Positions 6,054 to 14,156 of a stretch of 33,393 nt of DNA are shown here, piece after piece (within the stretch, counting starts at the first letter, position 1; each line of letters begins with the position of its first letter). The notes beneath the pieces were generated by a model. It was given only the letters and a program-made list of their open reading frames with translations. It ran no database searches and was not told where the DNA came from. A program made the position numbers and the translations under genes. This stretch comes from Segetibacter sp. (GTDB taxonomy: Bacteria > Bacteroidota > Bacteroidia > Chitinophagales > Chitinophagaceae): NCBI GenBank assembly GCA_025963675.1, contig JAOQAJ010000157.1, positions 1 through 33,393 of the forward strand, written 5' to 3'.

Positions 6054-8822
6054 ATGATAAGTAAACCCTTCATTGCTATTAGCATTGTCCTGCTCAATTT
6101 TTCCTTTTGTTTTGCACAAACAATACCTACACCAAAAGAACACTTTGGCTTTAACATTGGAGACGATTATCAGTTAGCAAATTATACTCAGACAGAAGCT
6201 TATTTCAAAAAGATAGCTTCGGTCTCTGATAGAACAAAGCTGCTCGATATAGGTTCCACCGAGGAAGGCCGACATCAATATATGCTCGCTGTGTCCTCGC
6301 CTGATAACCTACAAAACTTAAATCGCTACAAAGAGATTTCACAGAAGTTAGCACGTGCCGAAGACTTAACTGATCAGCAGGCTCATGCGTTAGCAACGGA
6401 AGGCAAAGCAATTGTTTGGATCGACGGAGGTTTACACGCAACAGAGGTCGTCGGCATTCATCAGCTTATTGAAACGATTTACCAGTTTGTAAGTCGGAAA
6501 GACCCGGAAACATTAAGAATTCTTGATAATGCCATTATACTGTTTGTACATGCCAATCCTGACGGGCAAGAGCTTGTTTCAAACTGGTATATGAAAGACG
6601 ATGATGTAAAAAAGCGAAAGTTAGATATTCCGCGATTGTATGAAAAGTACATTGGCCACGACAACAACCGCGATTTTTTCATGATGAACATGAAAGAGAC
6701 GCAGAACATCAGCAAGCAGCAATATATAGAGTGGATGCCGCAAATCATTTACAATCATCACCAGCCTGGCCCTGCAGGTTCTGTATTAGCTGGTCCACCA
6801 TATCGCGATCCTTTTAATTATGCTTTCGATCCGTTGCTTGTGACCAGCATAGATGCAGTAGGTGCTGCAATGAATAACAGGTTAAATTTAGAAGATAAAC
6901 CCGGTTATACTCAACGGGCAGGTTCCAGTTACTCTACGTGGTGGAACGGAGGTTTACGAACCACTGGCTATTTTCATAATATCGTTGGCTTGCTTACCGA
7001 AATTATTGGTGGTCCCACGCCAGCCACTATACCGCTTGTACCTTCACGCCTGGTTCCAAATGGTGCTACACCAAACCCGGTTGTACCTCAGCAATGGCAC
7101 TTCCGACAATCTATTGATTACTCAGTTTCTCTTAACTATGCTGTACTTAATTATGCGGTTAACCAGAAACATGATTTATTATATGCTATTTACAAAATGG
7201 GCAAAAATTCTATCGAAAGGGGTAGCAGGGATAACTGGTCGCTAACACCCAGATACATTGATTCAATTAGCAACTCTTATAAAAAAGATCAAAAAACAAC
7301 GGCACGACCAACTGAAAGTGAAAGAGTTCTTTCTGAGAGGGATTCCGTTCCGACAAAATACTTTAATGTAGTTTATCGAGACTCCTCGCTTCGCGATGCA
7401 AGAGGCTATATTATACCTGCCGATCAACCTGATTTTCCTACTGCAGTTAGATTTATAAATGCACTGATTTATTCCGGCATCGCTGTTCATAAAGCCACAA
7501 CCGATTTTGCAGTTGCAGGTAAAAAATATCCTTCCGGCTCTTATATCATTCAAACGAATCAAGCTTTTCGGCCACACGTTTTAGATATGTTCGAACCCCA
7601 GGATCATCCAAATGATTTTCAATATCCTGGTGGCCCACCAGTACGTCCCTATTACGCAGCCGGTTGGACATTGGGTTATGAAATGGGAATTAAGTTTGAT
7701 AAAATACTAAACGGTTTTGATGGTCCTTTTCTAAAGCTTCCCTATGGCAAATTGGAAGCACCAAAAGGATCAGTAAATGCTGCATCTGCTGAAGGCTATG
7801 TATTAAGTGCTGCTGCCAACAACTCCTTTATTGCTGTAAACGATCTGATAGAAAAAGGGGTTGATGTTTATCGAACGACTAGCGGTGACAATAGAAGCCT
7901 GCCACCAGGTTCGTTCTACTTTAGGGCAAATGCAAAAACAAAGTTGTTGGTTGAGAAATATGCAAATCAACTGGGACTAAAAGTAATGGGTTTTAAAAAC
8001 CGCCCTGCAGTCGGGGCTAAAGTTAAACCTACGAGAATTGGGTTGTGGGATACTTATGGTGGCTCAATTCCTTCCGGATGGGTTCGCTGGCTTTTCGAGC
8101 AGTATCATTTTCCTTACCAGGTGATTTATGCAAAAGAAATAGATTCTATCGAACTGCGTAAAAAGTATGATGTAATTGTTTTTGTTTCAGGTGGCATACC
8201 TGCTGTCCGGACGGCCGGAAGTTCAAACCGTGCAGGACCGCTGCAACCAAAGCCAAATGAAATACCAGCAGAATTCAGAGAAAGGCTTGGAAGAATTACT
8301 GCAGATACGTCTATTCCTAAGTTGAAAAAATTTATGGAGGCAGGTGGTAAGATTGTGACCATCGGCAGCAGTGCAAATCTTGCCTATCATCTTGGCTTAC
8401 CCGTTAGAAATGCTTTAGTTGAAGTGGTCAAAGGACAGGATATACCATTGGCCGGAGAAAAGTTTTACATACCGGGAAGTATATTGAACATTACTATCGA
8501 TACTGCCAATGCTGCCGCTTTTGGAATGCCTTCTAAAACCGATGTGTACTTTGATGCAAGCCCTGTATTTAAGATTGCCCCGGCCGCTATTGCTAACGGG
8601 GAAGTGAAAGCTATTGGATGGTTTGCAAAAGATAAGCCCCTAAGAAGTGGATGGGCCTGGGGACAAGCATATCTACAGGATGGTATAGTAGCATTTGAAG
8701 CAAAAGTAGGTTCAGGTAAGCTGGTTGTCTTTGGTCCGGAGATCACTTTTAGAGGCCAAACTCATGGAACTTTCAAGTTGTTGTTTAATCAACTTTACCA
8801 GCACGATACAGATAAGAAATAG
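6054..8822 (+). CDS. Secreted M14-family zinc carboxypeptidase-like protein
   Basis: A 922-residue protein with a signal peptide (residues 1-21, cut near 'CFAQ'). The M14 domain comes first: 'DGGLHATEV' gives the zinc ligands His128 and Glu131, 'GHDNNRDFF' near 201 is the substrate-carboxylate Asn-Arg pair, and 'IIYNHHQPGP' gives the third ligand at His235 or 236. 'LLTEIIGG' near residue 313 probably carries the catalytic glutamate. The remaining 550 residues are a large C-terminal region with a class I glutamine amidotransferase-like fold flavour ('RIGLWDTYGGSIPSGWVRWL'), as in other long M14 proteins of Bacteroidota. Likely periplasmic, trimming peptides. It starts at an ATG and is divergent from the hydrolase gene; no operon partner. 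Confidence 0.92.
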   Translation: MISKPFIAISIVLLNFSFCFAQTIPTPKEHFGFNIGDDYQLANYTQTEAYFKKIASVSDRTKLLDIGSTEEGRHQYMLAVSSPDNLQNLNRYKEISQKLARAEDLTDQQAHALATEGKAIVWIDGGLHATEVVGIHQLIETIYQFVSRKDPETLRILDNAIILFVHANPDGQELVSNWYMKDDDVKKRKLDIPRLYEKYIGHDNNRDFFMMNMKETQNISKQQYIEWMPQIIYNHHQPGPAGSVLAGPPYRDPFNYAFDPLLVTSIDAVGAAMNNRLNLEDKPGYTQRAGSSYSTWWNGGLRTTGYFHNIVGLLTEIIGGPTPATIPLVPSRLVPNGATPNPVVPQQWHFRQSIDYSVSLNYAVLNYAVNQKHDLLYAIYKMGKNSIERGSRDNWSLTPRYIDSISNSYKKDQKTTARPTESERVLSERDSVPTKYFNVVYRDSSLRDARGYIIPADQPDFPTAVRFINALIYSGIAVHKATTDFAVAGKKYPSGSYIIQTNQAFRPHVLDMFEPQDHPNDFQYPGGPPVRPYYAAGWTLGYEMGIKFDKILNGFDGPFLKLPYGKLEAPKGSVNAASAEGYVLSAAANNSFIAVNDLIEKGVDVYRTTSGDNRSLPPGSFYFRANAKTKLLVEKYANQLGLKVMGFKNRPAVGAKVKPTRIGLWDTYGGSIPSGWVRWLFEQYHFPYQVIYAKEIDSIELRKKYDVIVFVSGGIPAVRTAGSSNRAGPLQPKPNEIPAEFRERLGRITADTSIPKLKKFMEAGGKIVTIGSSANLAYHLGLPVRNALVEVVKGQDIPLAGEKFYIPGSILNITIDTANAAAFGMPSKTDVYFDASPVFKIAPAAIANGEVKAIGWFAKDKPLRSGWAWGQAYLQDGIVAFEAKVGSGKLVVFGPEITFRGQTHGTFKLLFNQLYQHDTDKK

Positions 8823-8878
8823 AAAGCGTTGAAGTGACAATAATTACCGAAGTGGGTTGCGCCGAGTTAGAAATAAAT

Positions 8879-8900
8879 GTACAAGTGTGCGACGCAACGA
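8879..8900 (+). repeat. Dispersed short repeat, copy 3 (TGCGACGCA type)
   Basis: A full-length core beginning GTACAAGTGTG, in the spacer between the M14 peptidase and the MarR-type gene. About 27 bases on is CGCTGAACCAAAAA, close to the tail of copies 2 and 8. Confidence 0.75.
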
Positions 8901-8958
8901 AAGTCAAATAGAATAACAACGCTGAACCAAAAACTTCCTAAAAAAATTATTATCAGAA

Positions 8959-9008
8959 TAGTTGTATCTAAAGAAAAAATTATTAAATTTGAAATAGTTG
9001 CATAACTA
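8959..9008. promoter_or_regulatory. Twin operator-like palindromes before the MarR-type gene
   Basis: TAGTTGCATAACTA (8995-9008) is a dyad with arms TAGTT and AACTA ending five bases before the start codon. TAGTTGTATCTA (8959-8970) is a degenerate second site starting 36 bases upstream. MarR proteins bind such dyads as dimers and usually repress their own operon; the position over the start region fits. Confidence 0.55.
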
Positions 9009-9013
9009 ACTAT

Positions 9014-9454
9014 ATGCCAAACAACCAATTTAAAAAAGGGGAATTATACAGCTTTATGACCGGGATGGCTTCAACGGCTGTTGCCAGGCGACTACAAAAA
9101 AATTTTAAGCAGGCAGGTATTGAAATAACCATTGAACAATGGAGCGTTTTGTATCACTTATGGAAGCAGGATGGCTTAAGTCAGCAGGAATTGTGTAAAC
9201 AAAGTTTTAGGGATAAGCCAAGCATCACAAGGCTTGTAGACAATCTTGAAAAGCTGAATTTGGTTAAGCGCGTCGCGTCGAAAGATGACCGAAGAATCAA
9301 CCTGGTGTATTTAACCGACGCATCAATAAAGTTGCAGGATGAAACAATGAATGTAGCTACCCGAACGTTGAATGAAGCTTTGGAAGGAGTAAGCAGCAAT
9401 GATATAGAAATGTGTAAAGCGGTATTACAAAAAGTGTATGATAACCTAAAATAA
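9014..9454 (+). CDS. MarR family transcriptional regulator
   Basis: A 146-residue winged-helix regulator of usual family length. The DNA-binding part spans about 45-105: 'TIEQWSVLYHLWKQDGLSQQELCKQSFRDKPSITRLVDNLEKLNLVKRVASKDDRRINLVYLT', with the wing 'KDDRRIN' (the D-x-R motif of MarR). Helices at both ends form the dimer interface. It is followed after 92 bases by an acyl-CoA dehydrogenase, so it probably controls fatty-acid degradation in response to an acyl-CoA or similar ligand. Palindromes directly before its start codon suggest autoregulation. Start is ATG at 9014. Confidence 0.93.
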   Translation: MPNNQFKKGELYSFMTGMASTAVARRLQKNFKQAGIEITIEQWSVLYHLWKQDGLSQQELCKQSFRDKPSITRLVDNLEKLNLVKRVASKDDRRINLVYLTDASIKLQDETMNVATRTLNEALEGVSSNDIEMCKAVLQKVYDNLK

Positions 9455-9466
9455 GCAGGGGAAAAG

Positions 9467-9498
9467 CTGCAAGGTTTTAGCTTCAAGCCTTAAGCTTT
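9467..9498. repeat. AGCT-rich low-complexity stretch
   Basis: Between the MarR-type and acyl-CoA dehydrogenase genes, AAAGCTGC, TTTTAGCTTCAAG and CTTAAGCTTTCATG repeat an AGCTT-type unit in both orientations. It resembles the stretch at 3713-3747. Confidence 0.4.
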
Positions 9499-9546
9499 CA
9501 TGTTATGTTTTAAAAAACTTAAAACCTTTAACTTCAAACTCCAAAC

Positions 9547-11337
9547 ATGGAAATCTCACAAAAAACATTGGTGATTAAAGGTGCGGAATGGCTGATTAAG
9601 GAAACACAACCTACTGAAACTTTTATTCCTGAAGATTATAATGAAGAGCAGCAAATGGTTAAAGACATGTGCCGCGATTTTTTAGACTCAGAGGTAATGC
9701 CGGTTGTTGATAGAATTGATAAACTGGAAGAAGGATTAATGCCATCACTGCTTGCGAAAGCAGGTGAACAGGGGTTGCTGAATGTCTCGATACCTGAAGA
9801 ACTAGGTGGGTTGGGAAAAGAATTTATAACCTCGACCCTGGTAAGCGAAGGCCTCGGCGGTGGTTTTAGTTTTTCTGTGGCAGTATCAGCGCATACGGGC
9901 ATTGGCACATTGCCTATTTTATATTTTGGCACAGAAGAACAGAAACAGAAGTTTATACCTAAACTTTCTACCGGTGTCTGGAAAGGTGCGTACGGTTTAA
10001 CAGAACCTAATAGCGGAAGCGATGCGCTCAGTGCAAAAACAACGGCAAGGCTAAGCGATGACGGAAAATACTATTTACTCAATGGACAAAAGTGCTGGAT
10101 CACAAATGGCGGATTTGCGGATGTTTATACAGTATTCGCAAAAATCGACGGCGAAAAATTTACAGCTTTCATTGTAGAAAGAGGTTTCGAAGGATTTTCT
10201 CAAGGTGCCGAGGAACATAAAATGGGCATTAAAGGATCGTCTACCGTTCAGTTGTTTTTCCAGGACTGTAAGGTGCCTGTAGAAAATGTGTTAGGAGAAA
10301 TTGGCAAAGGTCACATTATTGCATTCAACATTTTAAATATCGGCAGATTGAAGCTTTGTGCAGCAACACTTGGTGGTGCGAAAAGGGCATTAAATACATC
10401 TCTTGACTATGCAATAACCCGCGAGCAGTTTAAACAATCGATAAGCAATTTTGGAGCGATAAAACACAAGCTGGCGGAAATAGCAATTCAAAGCTGGGTT
10501 TGTGAAACTGCATTATACCGCACTGCCCATTGGATTGACGAAAAAGAAACAGAATTGGTAGAAAGTGGAAAACCATTTAATGAAGCCTTGCTTGGTGCAG
10601 CAGAAGAATACGCCATCGAATGCGCTATTTTAAAAGTCCTGGGAAGCGAGGTGCTCGACTTTGTGGTAGATGAGGGAGTACAAATACATGGAGGCAACGG
10701 CTACAGTGATGAGTATGTAATCTCGAGGGCTTACAGAGATAGCCGGATTAACCGAATTTATGAAGGCACTAATGAGATTAATCGTTTGCTGATTGTAGAT
10801 ATGTTGTTGAAGCGTGCAATGAAAGGCAGACTAAATGTAATGGGGCCGGCAATGGGCGTACAGAAAGAATTGATGTCAATCCCGGACTTTGGAAGTGGTG
10901 ATGAAGAAGCTTTTTCAAAAGAATTGAAAGCCGTAGCAAATTTCAAAAAAGCCATTTTAATGACAGCAGGCGCCGCGGTACAAAAACTGATGATGAAATT
11001 AGAAAGCGAACAGGAAATCCTGATGAATATTGCTGATATGATCATTAAGACTTTTACTGCAGAAAGCGCATTGCTACGGGTAATGAAACTGGCAGAAACC
11101 AGGGGTGAATCTGCAACACAATTTGAAAAGGACATGATGCAGGTTTATCTAAATGATTCAGCAGATAAGATCAACAAATTTGGAAAAGATGCAGTTAACG
11201 CATTTGCAGAAGGCGACGAACAAAGAATGATGCTTTTAGGAATTAAGCGTTTTACAAAACTTCAGCCTTTTAATACAAAAGACGCGAGACGAAGAATTGC
11301 AGAAAAATTAATCCGTGATGGCCGATATCCACTTTAA
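9547..11337 (+). CDS. Acyl-CoA dehydrogenase, long form
   Basis: A 596-residue flavoenzyme that makes the first double bond in fatty acid beta-oxidation. The N-terminal helical domain (about 30-150), the beta domain with 'AYGLTEPNSGSDA' and 'KCWITNGGFADVYTVFAK', and the C-terminal helical domain are all present. 'RIYEGTNEINR' carries the catalytic base Glu406. The extra 170 residues after the core match the very-long-chain (VLCAD/ACAD9-like) architecture found in Bacteroidota. In many relatives a 3-hydroxyacyl-CoA dehydrogenase and a thiolase stand between MarR and this gene; here they are absent and the MarR-type gene is directly upstream. Cytoplasmic; electrons would go to an electron-transfer flavoprotein. 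Confidence 0.95.
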   Translation: MEISQKTLVIKGAEWLIKETQPTETFIPEDYNEEQQMVKDMCRDFLDSEVMPVVDRIDKLEEGLMPSLLAKAGEQGLLNVSIPEELGGLGKEFITSTLVSEGLGGGFSFSVAVSAHTGIGTLPILYFGTEEQKQKFIPKLSTGVWKGAYGLTEPNSGSDALSAKTTARLSDDGKYYLLNGQKCWITNGGFADVYTVFAKIDGEKFTAFIVERGFEGFSQGAEEHKMGIKGSSTVQLFFQDCKVPVENVLGEIGKGHIIAFNILNIGRLKLCAATLGGAKRALNTSLDYAITREQFKQSISNFGAIKHKLAEIAIQSWVCETALYRTAHWIDEKETELVESGKPFNEALLGAAEEYAIECAILKVLGSEVLDFVVDEGVQIHGGNGYSDEYVISRAYRDSRINRIYEGTNEINRLLIVDMLLKRAMKGRLNVMGPAMGVQKELMSIPDFGSGDEEAFSKELKAVANFKKAILMTAGAAVQKLMMKLESEQEILMNIADMIIKTFTAESALLRVMKLAETRGESATQFEKDMMQVYLNDSADKINKFGKDAVNAFAEGDEQRMMLLGIKRFTKLQPFNTKDARRRIAEKLIRDGRYPL

Positions 11338-11558
11338 TTTTCCCGGAACTATCTACACACTATTTTTTTAAAGAGCGGACGAAAAAATTCTGGTTGAAAT
11401 TAAGGAAAGGACAAGAAGGACTTTTTACTTTATTATTCCTGAATTATCGGAATGTTTTACTAACAGATATTATGTACTTCTAAAGGTTGTTTTAATTATC
11501 TTTATTTATATCAATTTAAAAAAACGCCGGAAAAAGTTCCTTCTGTCCAGCTTTTATA

Positions 11559-12731
11559 ATGAAAGTACTTTCAATTCCCTTTTTACTTTTTTCATTCATA
11601 GCGACGGGCCAGCCAAAAGCTTTTGTAAAGTTTTATGCACGGTCTACCGGCAAACTTTCGATGTTGGCTTATGGGTTGGGAGAAGACAGGTTGGGCAGTG
11701 CAAAGGCCGGGTACATCGATACAGGTATTTTACTTCAAATAGCTGACACTGCTAAAGATAGTTACCTCGTTAATCTTTCAAAGCTGCATTCAGCGTGGAT
11801 CTCAAAAGCAGATATAAGGGCAGATACAAGTTTCAAATTAAAACCATTTTACCTAACCAACTCCATTAGCGTCAAAGGCGATGAGGATTATGATTACGTA
11901 AATGTAAATGTGGATGAGAAACTTCCTTATAAAAGTTGGATGGGCATAAATCCTGCTAAAATTTATATTGACTTGTATGGAGTACAAAGCAATACAAATT
12001 GGATAACGTCATTACGAAGCGCCAAAGAAATACAAAACGTCGTCTTAAGTCAGCAAGAAGATGACGTAGTAAGAATTACAATTGATTTAAAGCACGGTCA
12101 GCACTGGGGGTATTCGATTAACTACAAAAAGAATATTCTTTCAATACGGGTACGAAGACAGCCAACAGATCTTAAACTAAATCATTTGTCTATTGCTGTT
12201 GATGCAGGTCACGGCGGTACCAACAACGGGGCCGAGGGAATAACGACAAAATCGTTAGAAAAAAATTTTACGATAAGGTTTGCAAATGAACTGGAAAAGT
12301 ACCTGAAGCGAAAAGGAGCAACCGTAATTATGACAAGAACTTCAGACACTACTTTTAACAACGTCGATCGCGTTTTAATGTTACAGAAAACGATGCCTGA
12401 TTTATTCGTCAGCCTGCATTTAAATTCGTCCGGAAACCAAAATATAAAGGGGGTCAGCACTTATTATAAACACATCGGTTTTCGGTCGTTTACCTCAAGC
12501 ATCTTAGATAGAATGTTGCAGCTTAATTTAAGTGAATTTGGAAATGTGGGAGGTTTCAACTTTACCTTAAACGCCCCAACTGACTTTCCGGGAGCATTGG
12601 TTGAAATTGGCTTTTTAAGTAACGCCGAAGATGAAAAGAAAATACTTGATTCAAAGTTTCAAAAAGCTGTAGCAAAAAAGATCTATAAAGGAATTAAAGA
12701 CTGGTTGAAAGCAATCAGGAAATCGGCTTAA
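11559..12731 (+). CDS. N-acetylmuramoyl-L-alanine amidase (Amidase_3)
   Basis: A 390-residue exported cell-wall hydrolase. The signal peptide is about residues 1-17 ('FLLFSFIATGQ'). Residues 40-190 look like a beta-rich AMIN-type localisation region. The catalytic domain starts at 'LSIAVDAGHGG' with zinc ligand His218, followed by Glu in 'KSLEKNF', His in 'SLHLNSSG' and the catalytic Glu349 in 'LVEIGFLSN'. It cleaves the bond between MurNAc and L-Ala in peptidoglycan, probably in cell separation. No long regulatory helix as in AmiB/C is obvious between the second and third ligands. Its 3' end overlaps the convergent phosphogluconolactonase-like gene by 17 bases. Confidence 0.93.
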   Translation: MKVLSIPFLLFSFIATGQPKAFVKFYARSTGKLSMLAYGLGEDRLGSAKAGYIDTGILLQIADTAKDSYLVNLSKLHSAWISKADIRADTSFKLKPFYLTNSISVKGDEDYDYVNVNVDEKLPYKSWMGINPAKIYIDLYGVQSNTNWITSLRSAKEIQNVVLSQQEDDVVRITIDLKHGQHWGYSINYKKNILSIRVRRQPTDLKLNHLSIAVDAGHGGTNNGAEGITTKSLEKNFTIRFANELEKYLKRKGATVIMTRTSDTTFNNVDRVLMLQKTMPDLFVSLHLNSSGNQNIKGVSTYYKHIGFRSFTSSILDRMLQLNLSEFGNVGGFNFTLNAPTDFPGALVEIGFLSNAEDEKKILDSKFQKAVAKKIYKGIKDWLKAIRKSA

Positions 12732-13446
12732 TCAGCTTGCTTGCGGCTCCTTCATCGAGAAACCAATGTACGGCTGTATTAGCAGTCGTAATGAGTTGAG
12801 CAGGATATTTTTCAGGATTATATTTACCCTTCAATACCTGCTGAACAACGTCTTCTTTCTTTTTCCCTGTAACAAGAAAAGCCTTTACAGACGCTGCGTT
12901 GATTGCGGCGACGGTTAAGGTGATTTTAAATACATCTTCCTGTTTATCATAAACCGATATTACCCATTCCGATCTTCCACTTGTGTCTTCTTCATTTGGC
13001 GACATAGAAAGCACGTTCCCTTGTTCTCCCATAGACAAAATGACGAGATCAAAACTTTTTTTCCTGCCTTCAAAAAAACTATCTAGCAACTCTTCATATT
13101 GCTTCGTAGACTCTTCGGGTCCTACATCTGTTTTAATCAGATGAATTTGTTCTTTCGGCACAGGCAGTTCTTCAAAATTCTTACAAATCGTCGTTAGTCT
13201 ATCTCTTTCCGTGGGGTAAGAAACTAATCTTTCGTCGGCAACAAAAAGATGCACTTTGGTCCAGTCTATTTTTGCTTCAAAATCCGTTGCAAGTATTTTA
13301 TATACAAGTTTCGGCGCGTCAACCCCTGAAAAAGCGATAGTAAACCTGTCTTGCTTACCCAATGTTTCATTCACCAGATCGGCTACCCATCCGGCAAAGG
13401 CGTGACAGGTTTCTTTTTCGTTTTTGTATATATGAAGTTTCGGCAT
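12715..13446 (-). CDS. 6-phosphogluconolactonase-like protein with altered active-site motifs
   Basis: A 243-residue protein of the usual length for 6-phosphogluconolactonase (pentose phosphate pathway, cytoplasm). The fold signatures are clear: 'VHLFVADERLVSYP' (65-78), 'KITLTVAAINAASVKAFLVTGKKK' (174-197) and the C-terminal 'HWFLDEGAASKL'. Two normally conserved motifs are changed. The phosphate-binding 'SGGSTP' is 'SGVDAP' (40-45), and 'GMGxDGHTASLFP' is 'SMGEQGNVLSMSP' (138-150), so the aspartate and the putative catalytic histidine become Gln142 and Asn144. It may have lost the lactonase activity or have another substrate. No glucose-6-phosphate dehydrogenase gene is adjacent in the window. 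Confidence 0.85.
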   Translation of the reverse strand: MPKLHIYKNEKETCHAFAGWVADLVNETLGKQDRFTIAFSGVDAPKLVYKILATDFEAKIDWTKVHLFVADERLVSYPTERDRLTTICKNFEELPVPKEQIHLIKTDVGPEESTKQYEELLDSFFEGRKKSFDLVILSMGEQGNVLSMSPNEEDTSGRSEWVISVYDKQEDVFKITLTVAAINAASVKAFLVTGKKKEDVVQQVLKGKYNPEKYPAQLITTANTAVHWFLDEGAASKLIKPIS

Positions 13447-13580
13447 TTCCTCTTTTTATGCAACAAATAAAACTCTAATGTTATATAAGCAAAAAATAAG
13501 CCGCGCCGTATTTATCCTTTGTTTCCCAGCGCTTTATATGTTATTATTCTCAGGTAATTTTGCCAAAAAATCATATAATT

Positions 13581-13928
13581 ATGAGCAAGATGGTTGACGA
13601 GTTTAATGAGTATAGAATGAAAATGAATGACGTGATCCTGAGTAAGAATAACCTTGTGATGAAAAGGTTATGGAACCTCGACACAAATACCTACGAGGAG
13701 GGCGCCTTAGATAAGAAAACAAAAGAAATGCTTGGCCTTGTTGCAAGTATGGTGTTACGATGTGATGATTGTATAAAATACCATTTAGGCAAAAGCTTCG
13801 AACTGGGAGTAACAACAGAACAGGTGTACGAAATCTTTGCAGTTGCAAATATTGTTGGAGGCACCATAGTCATCCCTCATACCCGAAGGGCTGCCGAATA
13901 TTGGGAGGAGTTACAAAAGGGAAGCTAG
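13581..13928 (+). CDS. Carboxymuconolactone decarboxylase / AhpD-like protein
   Basis: A 115-residue all-helical protein starting with ATG at 13581; a TTG at 13560 would add seven residues without benefit. The AhpD-type motif 'RCDDCIKYHL' gives Cys61, Cys64 and His68, the redox pair and proton relay of AhpD-like peroxidase partners; the C-x-x-C with following His makes a redox role more likely than decarboxylation. 'AVANIVGGTIVIPHTRRA' is the usual end of the domain. It lies 228 bases before korB on the same strand; no direct link to that enzyme is known to me. Confidence 0.88.
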   Translation: MSKMVDEFNEYRMKMNDVILSKNNLVMKRLWNLDTNTYEEGALDKKTKEMLGLVASMVLRCDDCIKYHLGKSFELGVTTEQVYEIFAVANIVGGTIVIPHTRRAAEYWEELQKGS

Positions 13929-14156
13929 ATGGTTACCGGTTTCCCGGTAGCGGTCGTGGGTTATTGGCAACTGGAAACCTATCACCAATCTTTCCCGCAG
14001 AATTAAATTATGCAGCGTGCAAGCGAATTCTTATATTTAAAAAGCGTTTGTCAAACGATTGCATTTTATAGTAATAAATAGCTAAAAAAACGTAAAAGCA
14101 ACTGTTACTCGGTTTATTTTGCGAAATTTACAAGCTCAAATTAAGGGAGTGTCCTC

